From the NCBI GenBank assembly GCA_913050185.1, contig CAJXBA010000001.1, positions 1 to 64,000 on the forward strand: a DNA stretch of 64,000 nt, read 5' to 3'. Shown piece after piece: positions 47,404 to 60,574 of this stretch. Below the pieces are notes generated by a model, which searched no databases, was not told the origin of the DNA, and saw nothing but the letters and a program-made list of their open reading frames with translations. Each line of letters opens with the position of its first letter. Position 1 is the first letter of the stretch. The position numbers and the translations under genes are program-made. This stretch comes from an uncultured Pelagibacteraceae bacterium. Its GTDB lineage: Bacteria; Pseudomonadota; Alphaproteobacteria; Pelagibacterales; Pelagibacteraceae.

Positions 47404-48765
47404 TTATGCTATTTTTGGTAAGTTTTCTAGTGCTTTATTAACTGCAGATTCGTTATAATCGTCCTCAGCAAGCTTGTTATCAAAGTAATCACCATAAGCT
47501 TGCATATCAAAATGACCGTGGCCACACAGATTAAAAAGGATAGTTTTTGGTTTACCATTCTTCTTACATTCAAGAGCGGCATCTATTGCACCCTTTACAG
47601 CATGAGTTGCTTCAGGTGCTGGAACTATTCCTTCAACATTTGCAAATTTCACGCCCGCTTCAAAACATTCTTTTTGTCCAAAAGCTTTTGCCTCAATAGC
47701 TCCTATATCTTTTAGATGGCTAACCATTGGGGCCATGCCATGGTATCTTAATCCGCCAGAATGTGTAGCTGGAGGCATAAATGATGAACCCAGAGTATGC
47801 ATTTTAACTAAAGGTGTCAGGTTGCCCGTGTCTCCAAAATCATAAGCATACTTACCTTTTGTTAAAGAGGGACAAGACTTTGGTTCACATGCAATAACTT
47901 TTACTTCCTTTTTTTCTCTAAATTTTTTTCCAAGGAATGGAAAGATCAGACCAGCAAAATTACTTCCGCCGCCAGTACAGCCTATTAGGATGTCGGGATA
48001 ATCTCCTGCCATCTCCATTTGTATTATCGATTCATTACCAACAACGGTTTGGTGCATTAAGACGTGATTTAAAACGCTTCCCAAAGAGTATTTGGTTGTT
48101 TCGCTTTGTGCAGCTATTTCAATGGCCTCTGATATAGCTATACCGAGACTACCCGTGTTGTTTGGATCTTTTTTAAGAATAGCCTTCCCTGTATTTGTTT
48201 CATTCGAAGGACTTGCAATACATTTCGCTCCATATGTTTGCATTATCATCTTTCTATAAGGCTTCTGATCAAAACTAACTCTTACCATGTAAACATCTAG
48301 CTCTATTTTAAATATTGAACAGGCAAGGGCTAGAGAACTTCCCCATTGGCCTGCGCCTGTTTCTGTTGTTATTTTTTTTGTACCTTCTTCTTTGTTATAA
48401 AACGCCTGAGCAACTGCCGTGTTTGGTTTGTGACTTCCAGTAGGACTTACTCCCTCATATTTGTAATAAATTTTTGCTGGTGTATCTAAATTTTTTTCAA
48501 GTTTTCTTGCTCTAAATAATGGAGACGGTCTCCATTGTTTATATATTTCTCTAACTGGTCCAGGAATTTCAATTTCTCTTTCTTGAGAAACTTCCTGTCC
48601 TATTAATGCCATAGGAAACAATGGGGCTAAGTCATCAGGACCAACTGGTTTATGCGTTCCAGGATGTAATGGTGGCGCTAATGGTTTTGGTAAGTCAGCA
48701 GAAATATTGTACCAAGTTTTAGGTATTTTATCTTCTTCTAATAAATATTTAATATTATCAGACAT
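47404..48765 (-). CDS. TrpB2-type pyridoxal-phosphate enzyme
   Basis: Member of the TrpB2 branch of tryptophan synthase beta chains, which turn serine (or O-phosphoserine) and indole into tryptophan. The PLP lysine is Lys113 in VSPTGSHKPNTAVAQ. The phosphate-binding glycine loop is ILIGCTGGGSNFAGLIFPF. Long form (453 residues) with LYKQWRPSPLFRARKLE-like substrate helix and THSGGLRYHGMAPM block. No trpA, trpC or trpF lies nearby. It may be an indole-salvage form (inference). Confidence 0.85.
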   Translation of the reverse strand: MSDNIKYLLEEDKIPKTWYNISADLPKPLAPPLHPGTHKPVGPDDLAPLFPMALIGQEVSQEREIEIPGPVREIYKQWRPSPLFRARKLEKNLDTPAKIYYKYEGVSPTGSHKPNTAVAQAFYNKEEGTKKITTETGAGQWGSSLALACSIFKIELDVYMVRVSFDQKPYRKMIMQTYGAKCIASPSNETNTGKAILKKDPNNTGSLGIAISEAIEIAAQSETTKYSLGSVLNHVLMHQTVVGNESIIQMEMAGDYPDILIGCTGGGSNFAGLIFPFLGKKFREKKEVKVIACEPKSCPSLTKGKYAYDFGDTGNLTPLVKMHTLGSSFMPPATHSGGLRYHGMAPMVSHLKDIGAIEAKAFGQKECFEAGVKFANVEGIVPAPEATHAVKGAIDAALECKKNGKPKTILFNLCGHGHFDMQAYGDYFDNKLAEDDYNESAVNKALENLPKIA

Positions 48766-48891
48766 ACGAATTTATATTTTGACCACATAAATGATAAAAA
48801 TCAAGAATAAAATTTATTTTTCTAGTGAAAGAATTCAAGCACCAAGGCCTTAAAACTAGTTGTAAGACTTCTTTTTGTTTTATTGTCAACT

Positions 48892-49425
48892 TTACTGTTT
48901 TGGTTTAATTAATTTACCTTTTTTCCAGATACCTTTTTCAATTGTTCCATCAGCCTTCGTTAAAGTTCCTTGTCCGTGTCGCTCTTTTAAATTATCTGGA
49001 GCATTATATGCATCTTTTTTCCATTCGCCTACGTATGTATCGCCGTTTGCATAAGTATAGATTCCATGACCAAAATATTTATGTTTTTTCCACTCACCAA
49101 CGTACTTATCTCCATTTGCGTACGTATAGGTTCCTTGTCCATCTCTTTTATGATTTTTATATTGCCCAACATATTTTCTGCCATGTTGCGTGAAAGTTCC
49201 TTGTCCGTGAAATTTTCCCTTGTAAAATTCACCGACATATTTTTCACCTTTGGGACCAATTGTAGTACCATGACAATTTGTCCATTTTTTAACCCCACGT
49301 AAATGTTTTCCTGAAAATTTTGATACGTTCTTATCGTTTCCTTTGCATTCAGGTAGAGAACTTTGGGCTAATATTAAATTACAAAATGTTAGAAAAAAAA
49401 GCGTACACAATAATAATCTTTTCAT
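48892..49425 (-). CDS. Secreted MORN-repeat protein
   Basis: 177 residues with a signal peptide (KRLLLCTLFFLTFCNLILAQ, cleavage after about residue 20) and five or six MORN repeats from residue 60 (YVGEFYKGKFHGQGTFTQHG, YVGQYKNHKRDGQGTYTYANG-type, then YVGEWKKHKYFGHGIYTYAN, YVGEWKKDAYNAPD and GQGTLTKADGTIEKGIWKKG). The repeats give near-identical DNA segments near 49020-49130. MORN repeats bind lipids or proteins in eukaryotes; bacterial periplasmic roles are not known. Its ATG overlaps the stop of the DUF1289 frame by four bases, a translational coupling. Confidence 0.88.
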   Translation of the reverse strand: MKRLLLCTLFFLTFCNLILAQSSLPECKGNDKNVSKFSGKHLRGVKKWTNCHGTTIGPKGEKYVGEFYKGKFHGQGTFTQHGRKYVGQYKNHKRDGQGTYTYANGDKYVGEWKKHKYFGHGIYTYANGDTYVGEWKKDAYNAPDNLKERHGQGTLTKADGTIEKGIWKKGKLIKPKQ

Positions 49426-49610
49426 TTTTTACCCTCATATTTCATTTTTCTTTTAATAATATCTTTCTGTGCTACTTTTTTTTCTTTTGTTGACATTTTA
49501 TGCCAATTTATTATCTCATGTTGTTCTCTAAAACAACCAATACACACTTGACCGTTGAGGAAATTAGGATCATATTTTCATATACTTATACAAAGTTCTG
49601 TATTTTTCAT
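49422..49610 (-). pseudogene. DUF1289 Fe-S-type small protein with in-frame UGA
   Basis: The frame encodes a DUF1289-type small cysteine protein: MKNTELCISI, then UGA, then KYDPNFLNGQVCIGCFREQ and HEIINWHKMSTKEKK. In DUF1289 the order is CIS-x-C-K/R-x-DP ... C-x-GC ... W-x-M-S. The UGA (49578-49580) falls exactly at the second cysteine of the first pair. Codons on both sides stay in frame and the end overlaps the MORN gene start (ATGA). A nonsense mutation or base-calling error of UGC/UGU is most likely; selenocysteine is a less likely option because no good hairpin follows the UGA. Confidence 0.7.
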
Positions 49611-49641
49611 TTTTTTAGTTTAATTATTCCAAATAATACCA

Positions 49642-49833
49642 ATGTTAGAAAAAACTGAAATTTTAGTTGTCATATTTGTTCTTCTTTTTGTTTTTTATTT
49701 AGTTATATCGTTGGGTGCTAAAAAAAGAAGACAATCTACACAATCTCCTGAAATTTCAAGATATTTATTTGGTGTTCGAATTTTAATTATTATTATTGCC
49801 ATAGTTTCGTTAATATTATGGTTTTTAGTGTAA
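49642..49833 (+). CDS. Small two-span membrane protein, hypothetical
   Basis: 63 residues, with hydrophobic segments at about 7-25 and 45-62 separated by a basic polar loop (GAKKRRQSTQSPEISRYLFG). No family recognised. It is divergent from the DUF1289 gene and 33 bases ahead of the fumC ATG, so it may be translated from the fumC message. The frame begins at ATG and the segment order suggests both ends on the same side of the membrane. Function unknown. Confidence 0.55.
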   Translation: MLEKTEILVVIFVLLFVFYLVISLGAKKRRQSTQSPEISRYLFGVRILIIIIAIVSLILWFLV

Positions 49834-49866
49834 ATAAAATTAATATGATAAAACCTTTTGCAAAAT

Positions 49867-51255
49867 ATGAAATTTAGAAAAGAATTTGATAGTTTGGGTT
49901 TCGTGAAAGTTCCAAAAAACAAATATTGGGGGGCTTCAACACAAAGATCCAATAAGTTTTTCGATATAGGTGATTTTTTTGTCAGACCGATTGTTATCAA
50001 ATCCATTGCTATGATTAAAAAATCTGCGGCTATAGTGAATGCAAAAAATGGCGATATCGATAAAAAAATAAGTAAAGCAATTGTCAGGGCGGCAAACGAA
50101 GTAATCTCAGGAAAGCTCAAAAATCACTTTCCACTTAAAGTTTGGCAAACCGGTTCAGGAACACAAACTAATATGAACGTTAATGAGGTAATCTCTAACA
50201 GGGCTATTGAAATGCTTGGTGGTAAAATGGGCAGCAAAAAACCAGTACATCCTAACGATCACGTAAATAAATCTCAATCAACTAATGATGTTTTTCCTAC
50301 GGCTATGCATATGGCCATAGCAATAAGGGCAAAGGGGAAGTTGCTGCCCTCTCTCAAATTACTCGATTCAGAAATTAATAGAAAAGCCAAGCAATTTAAT
50401 AAAATTATAAAAGTAGGAAGAACACATCTTCAAGATGCAACTCCCATAACCTTAGGTCAAGAATTTTCTGGATATCATTCACAATTAAGTAAATGTATTA
50501 AGAGAATAGAAACAGCTCTTGAGGAAATATATTTTTTGGCGCAAGGTGGCACGGCCGTAGGTACTGGTTTGAATACCAAAAAAGGTTTTGACAAAAAAAT
50601 AATTTACGAATTAAAAAAAATAACAAAACTTCCTTTTAAACCAGCAGAAAATAAATTTGCGGCATTGGCTGCACATGATGCCATTGTTAATTTTTCTGGA
50701 ACTATGAATACAACAGCTGTTTGTTTAATGAAGATAGCAAACGACATTAGATTTTTAGGTTCTGGACCAAGAGCTGGATTAGATGAACTTATTTTGCCAG
50801 AAAATGAACCGGGGTCTTCTATTATGCCAGGAAAAGTAAACCCAACTCAGTCTGAAGCAGTCACGATGGTCTGTGTAAAAGTAATTGGGAATCATAACGG
50901 TATAACAATGGCTGGTTCTCATGGTCATTTTGAATTAAATGTATTCAAACCCCTAATAATCCATAATATTTTACAATCTATTCATATAATGGCCGACGCA
51001 TCAAAAAGTTTTGCAAATTATTGTATTAAAGGATTAAGAGCAAATAAAAAAAGGATTAAGAGTTATTTGGATAATTCTTTAATGCTCGTGACTGCTCTAT
51101 CTCCAAAGGTAGGCTATGACAATGCTGCAAAGATTGCAAAAAAAGCTCATAAAAATGGAACAACTTTAAAGGAAGAAGCAATCAAATCTGGATTAATAAA
51201 TAAAAAAGAATACGAAAAAATTGTAAATCCAAAAAAAATGATCAAACCTTATTAG
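49867..51255 (+). CDS. fumC: Fumarate hydratase, class II
   Basis: Oxygen-stable fumarase of the citric acid cycle (fumarate + water to malate). The start at ATG (49867) is preferred; the frame extends upstream to a TTG nine bases earlier. It opens [20 protein letters not shown] and has [52 protein letters not shown] and the signature [13 protein letters not shown] near residue 315 with its catalytic serine. The 462 residues are normal. It ends ten bases before the convergent AsmA-like gene. Confidence 0.97.
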   Translation: MKFRKEFDSLGFVKVPKNKYWGASTQRSNKFFDIGDFFVRPIVIKSIAMIKKSAAIVNAKNGDIDKKISKAIVRAANEVISGKLKNHFPLKVWQTGSGTQTNMNVNEVISNRAIEMLGGKMGSKKPVHPNDHVNKSQSTNDVFPTAMHMAIAIRAKGKLLPSLKLLDSEINRKAKQFNKIIKVGRTHLQDATPITLGQEFSGYHSQLSKCIKRIETALEEIYFLAQGGTAVGTGLNTKKGFDKKIIYELKKITKLPFKPAENKFAALAAHDAIVNFSGTMNTTAVCLMKIANDIRFLGSGPRAGLDELILPENEPGSSIMPGKVNPTQSEAVTMVCVKVIGNHNGITMAGSHGHFELNVFKPLIIHNILQSIHIMADASKSFANYCIKGLRANKKRIKSYLDNSLMLVTALSPKVGYDNAAKIAKKAHKNGTTLKEEAIKSGLINKKEYEKIVNPKKMIKPY

Positions 51256-51265
51256 TTTAATTTAT

Positions 51266-52858
51266 CTATTCCGTAATTGATCCAATGAAATTTTTTAAAT
51301 TAAGGAAGTTGAATAGGCTTGCGTAACCATTTTCTAGCAGTATGTCATTAAACTTTTTTTCAAAATAAGCAATATCTTCATCACTAAATTTTTCATCTTC
51401 TGATATCTCGTTCAAATGTAACCTTAGGTTCATCAAATCAAGATTTCCTGAAATGAATAAACTAGTTGAAGTTCTTTCTTTATTAAAAATACCGAATTTA
51501 TTATAAAAACGCTTTGAATTATCAAGAAATATATTATTTTCAAATTTAAGAGTACTATATTTTTTATCATTATTAATAACACCTGTTATATCGGTGGCAC
51601 CTAATCTTCCCAAGCTGAGTAATAATTGTTCAATCAAAATATTACCATTCATAAATATTAATCGTGACTCTAGAGAATTAATTAAAGTACGCTTTGAGAA
51701 TATTTTTTCTGCAGATAAATTTAGCTGACCATTAATTTTTTTATTAATTCTAAATAAATTTTTTTTATTTTTTGGGCTTAAAGCAATAAGATAACTATGC
51801 AGTCTATTAAAATTTATAGTGTTTAGATCAATATCAAGATCAAAATTAAAGTAGGGTAATAGCGTTACAATTCCACTAAATTTACCATCTAAAAAAATAT
51901 TTCTTACATTCGCATGTTTAAAAAAAATTTGATTGTCTCCGTAATCAAAAATTGCTGTTAATCTGTTATTATTTTTTTTAGAAGAAATATTTCCACTAAT
52001 AATATTTTTTCCTACTTTTGAGTCAAATATATTTACCTGTGTATTCGTATCCATAAATTTTATCATTAAAAACTTTGAAGGATTATCTTTATTTTTTTTG
52101 TTTTTCAAATTGATATAAATATCATTATTTAAAAAATTTCCCCTCAAGATCAAAGCATCAATATTTTCATTTAATTTATATTTAAAACTTATATTTTTTA
52201 TACTTGTTAAACTTTTTTTATTATCAAAAAATTCTAACTCACCACTTTCTAAATTTATATTTTTAAAATTAGGTTTTGTTTTAAAAAAATTTTTATATTT
52301 CTTAAAATTATTTAAATTAAAATTAACTTTGGCTTTTATCAAATTAATTGTACTAAAATTAATTCTGTTTCTATGCAACAAATTATGAAGTGAAAGTTTT
52401 ATTTCAACATTTTCTACGACTCCTATAGTTTCGTTTTTATTATTAATACTTTTTATTACAAAATTACTAAGAATAATTCTTGGGGTTGGTAAAATATTAT
52501 ATCTAATGTCGCCTAATATCTTACAACTAATATTAAAATCTTGACAAATTTGATTCTGTACTTTTGATTTATCATAATTGAAAAAAAGAGGAATGCTTAT
52601 ATAAATAATAATCAAAAAAACAATAACACCGACCACATAAGTTGGTATATGCTTATATTTTTCCCATTTAATACTTTTATAAATTTTTGAAAAATTATAT
52701 TTTTTAATATCAATCAATTTATGAACTATTAAAAAAATAGTTTTTGAAAATAAATTGTATAAACGAGCATAATAGCCTGAAATAGATTTATATTTTTTTA
52801 AACTGACATTTTTGTAGAACTTGGAGTACTTATACCTTTGAAAATCGATAAATTTCAT
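51266..52858 (-). CDS. AsmA-like inner-membrane protein
   Basis: 530 residues with one membrane span at about residues 73-93 (YVVGVIVFLIIIYISIPLFF) followed by a long beta-rich periplasmic part. The start of the domain (KSKVQNQICQDFNISCKILG, LPTPRIILSNFVIKS) matches AsmA/TamB-related N-termini that bridge to the outer membrane and may help lipid transport. The N-terminal 70 residues are basic and cytoplasmic. No catalytic residues. Divergent from uvrD with about 45 bases between starts. A more exact family name cannot be given. Confidence 0.7.
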   Translation of the reverse strand: MKFIDFQRYKYSKFYKNVSLKKYKSISGYYARLYNLFSKTIFLIVHKLIDIKKYNFSKIYKSIKWEKYKHIPTYVVGVIVFLIIIYISIPLFFNYDKSKVQNQICQDFNISCKILGDIRYNILPTPRIILSNFVIKSINNKNETIGVVENVEIKLSLHNLLHRNRINFSTINLIKAKVNFNLNNFKKYKNFFKTKPNFKNINLESGELEFFDNKKSLTSIKNISFKYKLNENIDALILRGNFLNNDIYINLKNKKNKDNPSKFLMIKFMDTNTQVNIFDSKVGKNIISGNISSKKNNNRLTAIFDYGDNQIFFKHANVRNIFLDGKFSGIVTLLPYFNFDLDIDLNTINFNRLHSYLIALSPKNKKNLFRINKKINGQLNLSAEKIFSKRTLINSLESRLIFMNGNILIEQLLLSLGRLGATDITGVINNDKKYSTLKFENNIFLDNSKRFYNKFGIFNKERTSTSLFISGNLDLMNLRLHLNEISEDEKFSDEDIAYFEKKFNDILLENGYASLFNFLNLKNFIGSITE

Positions 52859-52902
52859 TTATTTTGTTTTTTTTGAATTTAAAATAGTAAAATATAAATT
52901 TA

Positions 52903-54938
52903 ATGGAAATTAGCAAACAAAATTATTTAAACTGCCTCAACAAAAATCAAAAAGAGGCGGTAATTGAGCTCGAAGGTCCATGTTTAATTGTGGCTGGTGC
53001 TGGCTCGGGAAAAACAAGGGTATTAACTTCTAGAGTGGCCCATATCATTAAAACAAAAAAAGCTTGGCCAAATCAAATTTTATGCGTCACGTTTACTAAT
53101 AAGGCCGCTAGAGAAATGCAAAACCGAATTACTGACCTTCTAAAGGAAAAACAATCATCAATACCCTGGCTTGGAACATTTCATTCTGTATGTGCTAAAA
53201 TATTAAGAAGACATGCAGAAGCAATAGGTTTGAATTCTCATTTCACAATTATCGATCAAGAAGACCAATTAAGATTAATAAAAAATATCTGCAAAGCAGA
53301 AAATATAGATATAAAAAAAATAGCCCCTGTGTTCATTTTATCTATTATTAATCAATGGAAAAATAAAGGCCAATTACCCAAGAACATAAACATTAAAAGA
53401 GGTGTTCCTCTAGAAAGAAACATATTAACAATTTATAAAAATTATCAAGAAAGATTAAAAATTTTAAACTCGTGTGATTTTGGTGATTTGATTTTACACT
53501 GCGCAACCATGTTTGAAAATAATCCAGATATATTGGAATTATACTCAAAAAATTTCAAATATATTCTTGTCGATGAATACCAAGATTCAAATTACATTCA
53601 AGATAAATGGCTTAACTTATTAGTAAAAAAAAATAATAATATTTGCTGCGTGGGTGATGATGACCAATCAATTTATAGCTGGAGAGGTGCTGAAATTGCG
53701 AATTTTTTAAATTTCAATAAAACGTACAAAGATACCAAAATAATCAAACTTGAACAAAATTACAGATCAACTCAAAACATACTTAGTGCTGCTTCAGGTT
53801 TAATAGCCAATAACGATGATAGATTAGGAAAGAAATTATGGACAGATGGTGAGGATGGAGATCCTGTAAAATTGACCTGCTACAAAAATGGCAAAGAAGA
53901 AGCTATTGGAATCAGTGATATTATTGAACAAAAACTGAAAAAAAAATACTCGTTAAATAATATATCAATCTTGGTTAGAGCAATTTTTCAAACTAGAGAA
54001 TTTGAAGAAAGATTTTTAAAAATTGGCATGGGTTACAGGGTAATTGGTGGAACAAAATTCTACGTGAGAACAGAAATCAAAGACAGTATTGCTTTTTTAA
54101 GAATTGTAAATCAAAAGAATGATGATTTAGCTTTTGAAAGAATAATCAATGTACCCAGAAGATCCATAGGTGATAACACCATAAAACAATTGCACATATG
54201 GACAAGAAAAAACAAAAAGTCATTGGAGGATTCTGCTATAGAGCTTTTACAACTTAATAAAATTAAACCAAAAACAAAATTAGGTTTGGTTAAGATATTG
54301 GGTCTATTCCAAAAATGGAGATCTGATTTAAAAGAAAAAAAACATTATGAGCTGATGGAAATTATTTTAGATGAATCGGGTTATTCCAAAATGCTAAAAG
54401 ACAAAAAAGATTTAGAAAGTGAAGGAAGGTTAGAAAATTTAAAAGAATTAATCAGAGGCATGCATGATTTTGATAATTTACAAAGTTTTTTAGAACATGT
54501 TGCTCTTGCCAGTTCAATAGATCAAAACTGGGAGGGAGAAAAGATCAATTTAATGACAATACATGCTGCTAAAGGTTTAGAGTTTGATGTTGTTTTTTTA
54601 CCAGGATGGGAAGAGGGTCTATTTCCGCATCAAAAATCACTAGAAGAAAAAGGAGATTTAGCATTAGAAGAAGAAAGACGTCTTGCTTACGTAGGACTTA
54701 CAAGAGCAAAAAAAAGATCTTTCATATCTTTCGTAATCTCCAGAATGTATAGAGGAGATTGGGTTGATTCCTTAGCATCAAGATTTATAGATGAGCTTCC
54801 CGAAAAAAATATCGAAAAAGAGGAAGTAAAAGAACAGAGTGCGGAAGATTTCTTTTTTAATCAAGATATTGATTATGATGAAGGAATAAGAAGTCCGGGT
54901 TGGGCAAGATTGCAAAGAAAGAAATTAAAAAGAATTAA

Positions 54939-54942
<4 letters not shown>
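52903..54942 (+). CDS. uvrD: DNA helicase II (UvrD/PcrA/Rep family)
   Basis: 3'-5' superfamily I helicase for excision and mismatch repair and replication restart. Motif I is VAGAGSGKTRVLTSRV near residue 31, motif Ia CVTFTNKAAREM, motif II YILVDEYQDSN, motif III GDDDQSIYSWRGAE, motif IV LEQNYRS, motif V INLMTIHAAKGLEFDVVFLP and motif VI EEERRLAYVGLTRAKK. At 679 residues it is a normal length. The stop overlaps the start of the next gene (ATGA). The tail with DEGIRSPGWARLQ-like residues resembles UvrD C-termini. Confidence 0.97.
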
Positions 54943-58677
<3,735 letters not shown>

Positions 58678-58681
58678 TTAA

Positions 58682-59512
58682 TTACTCGAACAAACCTTTA
58701 ATCTTTTTTCTTACTAAACCTTTATTTTTTTCCTTTTTGATTATTTTTGTTTCGTATTTTTTGTTAAATATTTTATAACTTCTCTCGTACCATTCACTTG
58801 ACTGATAATTATATCCTAAAATCGCAGCCGCTTTTCTTGCTTCATCGATTAATCCAATTTTATAATTAACTTCAACAAGTCGATGTAAAGCCTCCTCAAT
58901 AAAAATTGTTTTGTCATATTTTTCAACAACTGTTTTAAGTCTGTTAAGGGCTGGAATCCATTTTTTCGTTTGCATATAATACCGAGCTATAGACATTTCT
59001 TTAGCTGCCAACTGATCTATAATCAAATCCAATTTAAATCGTGAATCAACTGCATAATCTGTTTCTGGGTATTTAAGTATTATAAATTCAAATTTTTTCT
59101 GGGCTCTTATTAAAGGTTCTAAATCTTTCTTTTCATCTAAAATTTGTTCAAAATAACAAATAGCAATCAGGTAATGAGCGTAGGTTATATTTTTGTCCGC
59201 TGGATAATTTTTAATGTATCTTTCCAAACCAAGTATGCTAGATGAATAAGAATTCCTCGCATAATCTGAATAGCTGGCCATAAGACTCGATTTAGCGGCC
59301 CATTTACTTTGAGGTAATAAACTTTCAACTTCTCTAAATTTTTTTCCTGCATAAAATGCATCCCCTGCCTTAAGAGCTTCGAGAGCATCTGCATAAATTT
59401 CGATGGCCATTTCTTCTTCTGTTTCCTCGGATACGATCTCTTTGTTACCTTTTTTTGTACAAGCAAATAACAAAAAAAGTGATAATAATGAAACTATAAG
59501 ACCTTTAAACAT
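58682..59512 (-). CDS. bamD: Outer-membrane assembly lipoprotein BamD
   Basis: Essential lipoprotein of the BAM machine that inserts outer-membrane proteins. Lipoprotein signal with lipobox LLFAC (cleavage before Cys18), followed by a TPR-rich body: GDAFYAGKKFREVESLLPQS, ASYSDYARNSYSSSILGLER, AHYLIAICYFEQILDEKKDL and YPETDYAVDSRFKLDLIIDQ. At 276 residues it fits. The lysine-rich end (IIKKEKNKGLVRKKIKGLFE) is local. It lies directly before ligA with an eight-base gap, after lpxC. Confidence 0.92.
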   Translation of the reverse strand: MFKGLIVSLLSLFLLFACTKKGNKEIVSEETEEEMAIEIYADALEALKAGDAFYAGKKFREVESLLPQSKWAAKSSLMASYSDYARNSYSSSILGLERYIKNYPADKNITYAHYLIAICYFEQILDEKKDLEPLIRAQKKFEFIILKYPETDYAVDSRFKLDLIIDQLAAKEMSIARYYMQTKKWIPALNRLKTVVEKYDKTIFIEEALHRLVEVNYKIGLIDEARKAAAILGYNYQSSEWYERSYKIFNKKYETKIIKKEKNKGLVRKKIKGLFE

Positions 59513-59576
59513 TTTAGATAAATAATCATTTTATCAAAATATTTGATTATTACAATTTTCTTAGTTGAGATTTGTC

Positions 59577-60503
59577 TTATACGCTGGCAGATATGGGTCT
59601 TAAATATTCACTATCTTTGTTATCGTCTTCTTTTCTTTCAAGGCTTTCCAGATCCCAGTTTGATTGATCTGACAAAAATTCTTTTAATAAAGCATTGGTA
59701 AGTTGATGTCCACCCTGTGAGGTTTTAAGGTGGCCAAAAATTCTGTATCCCGAGAGCATCAAATCTCCAAGGCAATCAAGTATTTTGTGGTTTACAAATT
59801 CATCCCTATATCTAAGCCCATCATCATTTAATATTTTATTGTCCTTAACCACAACTGCATTTTCTAAAGAGCCGCCTTTGGCTAATCCCTGTCTTCTTAT
59901 CTGATCGATATCTTCATATAAGCAAAATGTTTTTGAATTATATATTGAGGTTAAGTCTCCGTTACTTAATTTGAATTTTTTCCTTCGAGTTCTTATAAGA
60001 GGATTTTTATATACTATCTCAAAATCGATTACTAAATCTTTAGCAAATGGTTCAATAGAAATATACTTTGGACCATTCTTCATTTCCACTTTTTTGAGAA
60101 CTTTAATAAATTTTTTCGAATATTTTTGATCTTGAGAACCATATGATCTTATAGCTTCTACAAAATCAAAAGCAGAACCATCCATTATTGGAACTTCGGG
60201 AGCATCGATCTCAACCAAAGCATTGTCTATTCCTTCCAGGTAAAAAGCAGCCATCAAATGTTCAATGGTAGATACTGACACTCCATAAGAATTTTTTATT
60301 TTTGTACAGAGTATTGGTGAGCTTACATTTTTATAATTTGCCTCAATTATGTTTTTATCACTATCAACATCTATTCTTTTGAATTTGATGCCCGTGTTAA
60401 CTTCTGCAGGTTTTAAACAGAGATTTACCTTTATTCCATTATGTAAGCCTATGCCTTCAAATTCAATAGGCTCTTTAAGAGTTTTTTGTAAATTTTTTGC
60501 CAT
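59577..60503 (-). CDS. lpxC: UDP-3-O-acyl-N-acetylglucosamine deacetylase
   Basis: Zinc enzyme that commits UDP-GlcNAc to lipid A. Zinc ligands and catalytic residues are in STIEHLMAAFYLEGIDNALV (His), VNHKILDCLGDLMLSGY (His and Asp), and the glutamate of the same region. GIGLHNGIKVNLCLKPA and APEVPIMDGSAFDFVEA are family motifs. At 308 residues it is standard. FtsH, encoded in the same window, degrades LpxC in E. coli. ftsA lies 72 bases upstream, the place where ftsZ usually sits. Confidence 0.96.
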   Translation of the reverse strand: MAKNLQKTLKEPIEFEGIGLHNGIKVNLCLKPAEVNTGIKFKRIDVDSDKNIIEANYKNVSSPILCTKIKNSYGVSVSTIEHLMAAFYLEGIDNALVEIDAPEVPIMDGSAFDFVEAIRSYGSQDQKYSKKFIKVLKKVEMKNGPKYISIEPFAKDLVIDFEIVYKNPLIRTRRKKFKLSNGDLTSIYNSKTFCLYEDIDQIRRQGLAKGGSLENAVVVKDNKILNDDGLRYRDEFVNHKILDCLGDLMLSGYRIFGHLKTSQGGHQLTNALLKEFLSDQSNWDLESLERKEDDNKDSEYLRPISASV

Positions 60504-60574
60504 CCCTTATTTATATACAGAAGGCCAAAAATGCTTGGAAGACAACTTATATTACCAAAGAATACAATCTAATT

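Noticed and set aside
49578..49580. UGA read as tryptophan (changed genetic code)
   Set aside because: aroC, tsaC, uvrD, trcR and others end at TGA at their normal lengths, so UGA is a stop here, and the expected residue is cysteine, not tryptophan.
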